Below, in pieces: positions 63,904 to 64,000 of a DNA stretch of 64,000 nucleotides (position 1 is its first letter; each line of letters starts with the position of its first letter). Origin of the DNA: Enterobacter sp. 638 (GTDB taxonomy: Bacteria; Pseudomonadota; Gammaproteobacteria; Enterobacterales; Enterobacteriaceae). The position numbers were made by a program, and so were the translations under genes. The notes under the pieces are model-generated. The model was not told where the DNA came from. It saw only the letters and a program-made list of their open reading frames with translations, and made no database searches. Location of the stretch: contig NC_009436.1 in assembly GCF_000016325.1 (NCBI RefSeq), forward strand, positions 2,046,001 to 2,110,000, in the 5' to 3' direction.

Positions 63904-64000
63904 TCATTTTATCGCTGCTGAAAAGGGTCAGGACCGTCATAAACGGATACATGTTCAGATTGCTGCGTTACAGTGTCACTGTTTGGTTGACGCAGGGTCA

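Overview
This window is chromosomal DNA from an Enterobacteriaceae bacterium, most likely Enterobacter or a close relative such as Lelliottia or Leclercia. About half of it (roughly 26.4-64 kb) follows the E. coli/Salmonella backbone around tqsA, mdtJI, ydgD, asr, ynfM, mlc, bioD2, dmsD, ynfD, ynfC, speG, ynfB, ynfA, rspAB, ydfZ, rspR, ydfG, dcp, ldhA, ydbH, ynbE and ydbL. The rarA-oqxAB-oqxR efflux locus near the left end is chromosomal in Klebsiella and Enterobacter, which supports that placement.

The left part (1-25.5 kb) is a patchwork of accessory genes. It holds the end of a metallo-beta-lactamase-fold gene, a broken FAD oxidoreductase, a yebG-like SOS gene with a LexA box, a nitrilase-family gene divergent from a LysR regulator, rarA-oqxAB-oqxR, an ABATE/CGNR zinc-finger regulator divergent from an alpha/beta hydrolase, a periplasmic chorismate mutase, an MFS exporter divergent from a LysR regulator, and an omptin. 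These are followed by a P2-type ogr remnant, an unrecognised 427-residue protein behind almost 1 kb of AT-rich DNA, an IS30-type transposase remnant, and a small gene plus a DinB-family gene bracketed by a perfect 60-bp direct repeat. The part ends with a LysE exporter, an AraC regulator and umuDC with a second LexA box.

The right part is colinear with the E. coli backbone, with four differences. osmVWXY (the OsmU osmoprotectant importer) lies between bioD2 and dmsD. The DMSO reductase genes ynfEFGH are missing beside dmsD. An O-methyltransferase gene with AT-rich flanks is inserted between ynfD and ynfC. ydfJ, which is broken by a prophage in E. coli K-12, is intact here in a rspA-rspB-ydfJ-ydfI run.

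Several very small genes were read directly from the bases: ydgU (27 residues), an mdtU-like leader ORF (33 residues) ahead of mdtJI, and an unnamed 44-residue candidate beside oqxR. Regulatory sites supported by sequence are two LexA boxes, an RstA box upstream of asr, an FNR box upstream of ydfZ, a Mlc-type dyad in front of mlc, dyads in the nitrilase/LysR gap, and three GGTTAC sites in the ABATE/hydrolase gap. I saw no tRNA, rRNA, CRISPR array or complete insertion sequence.
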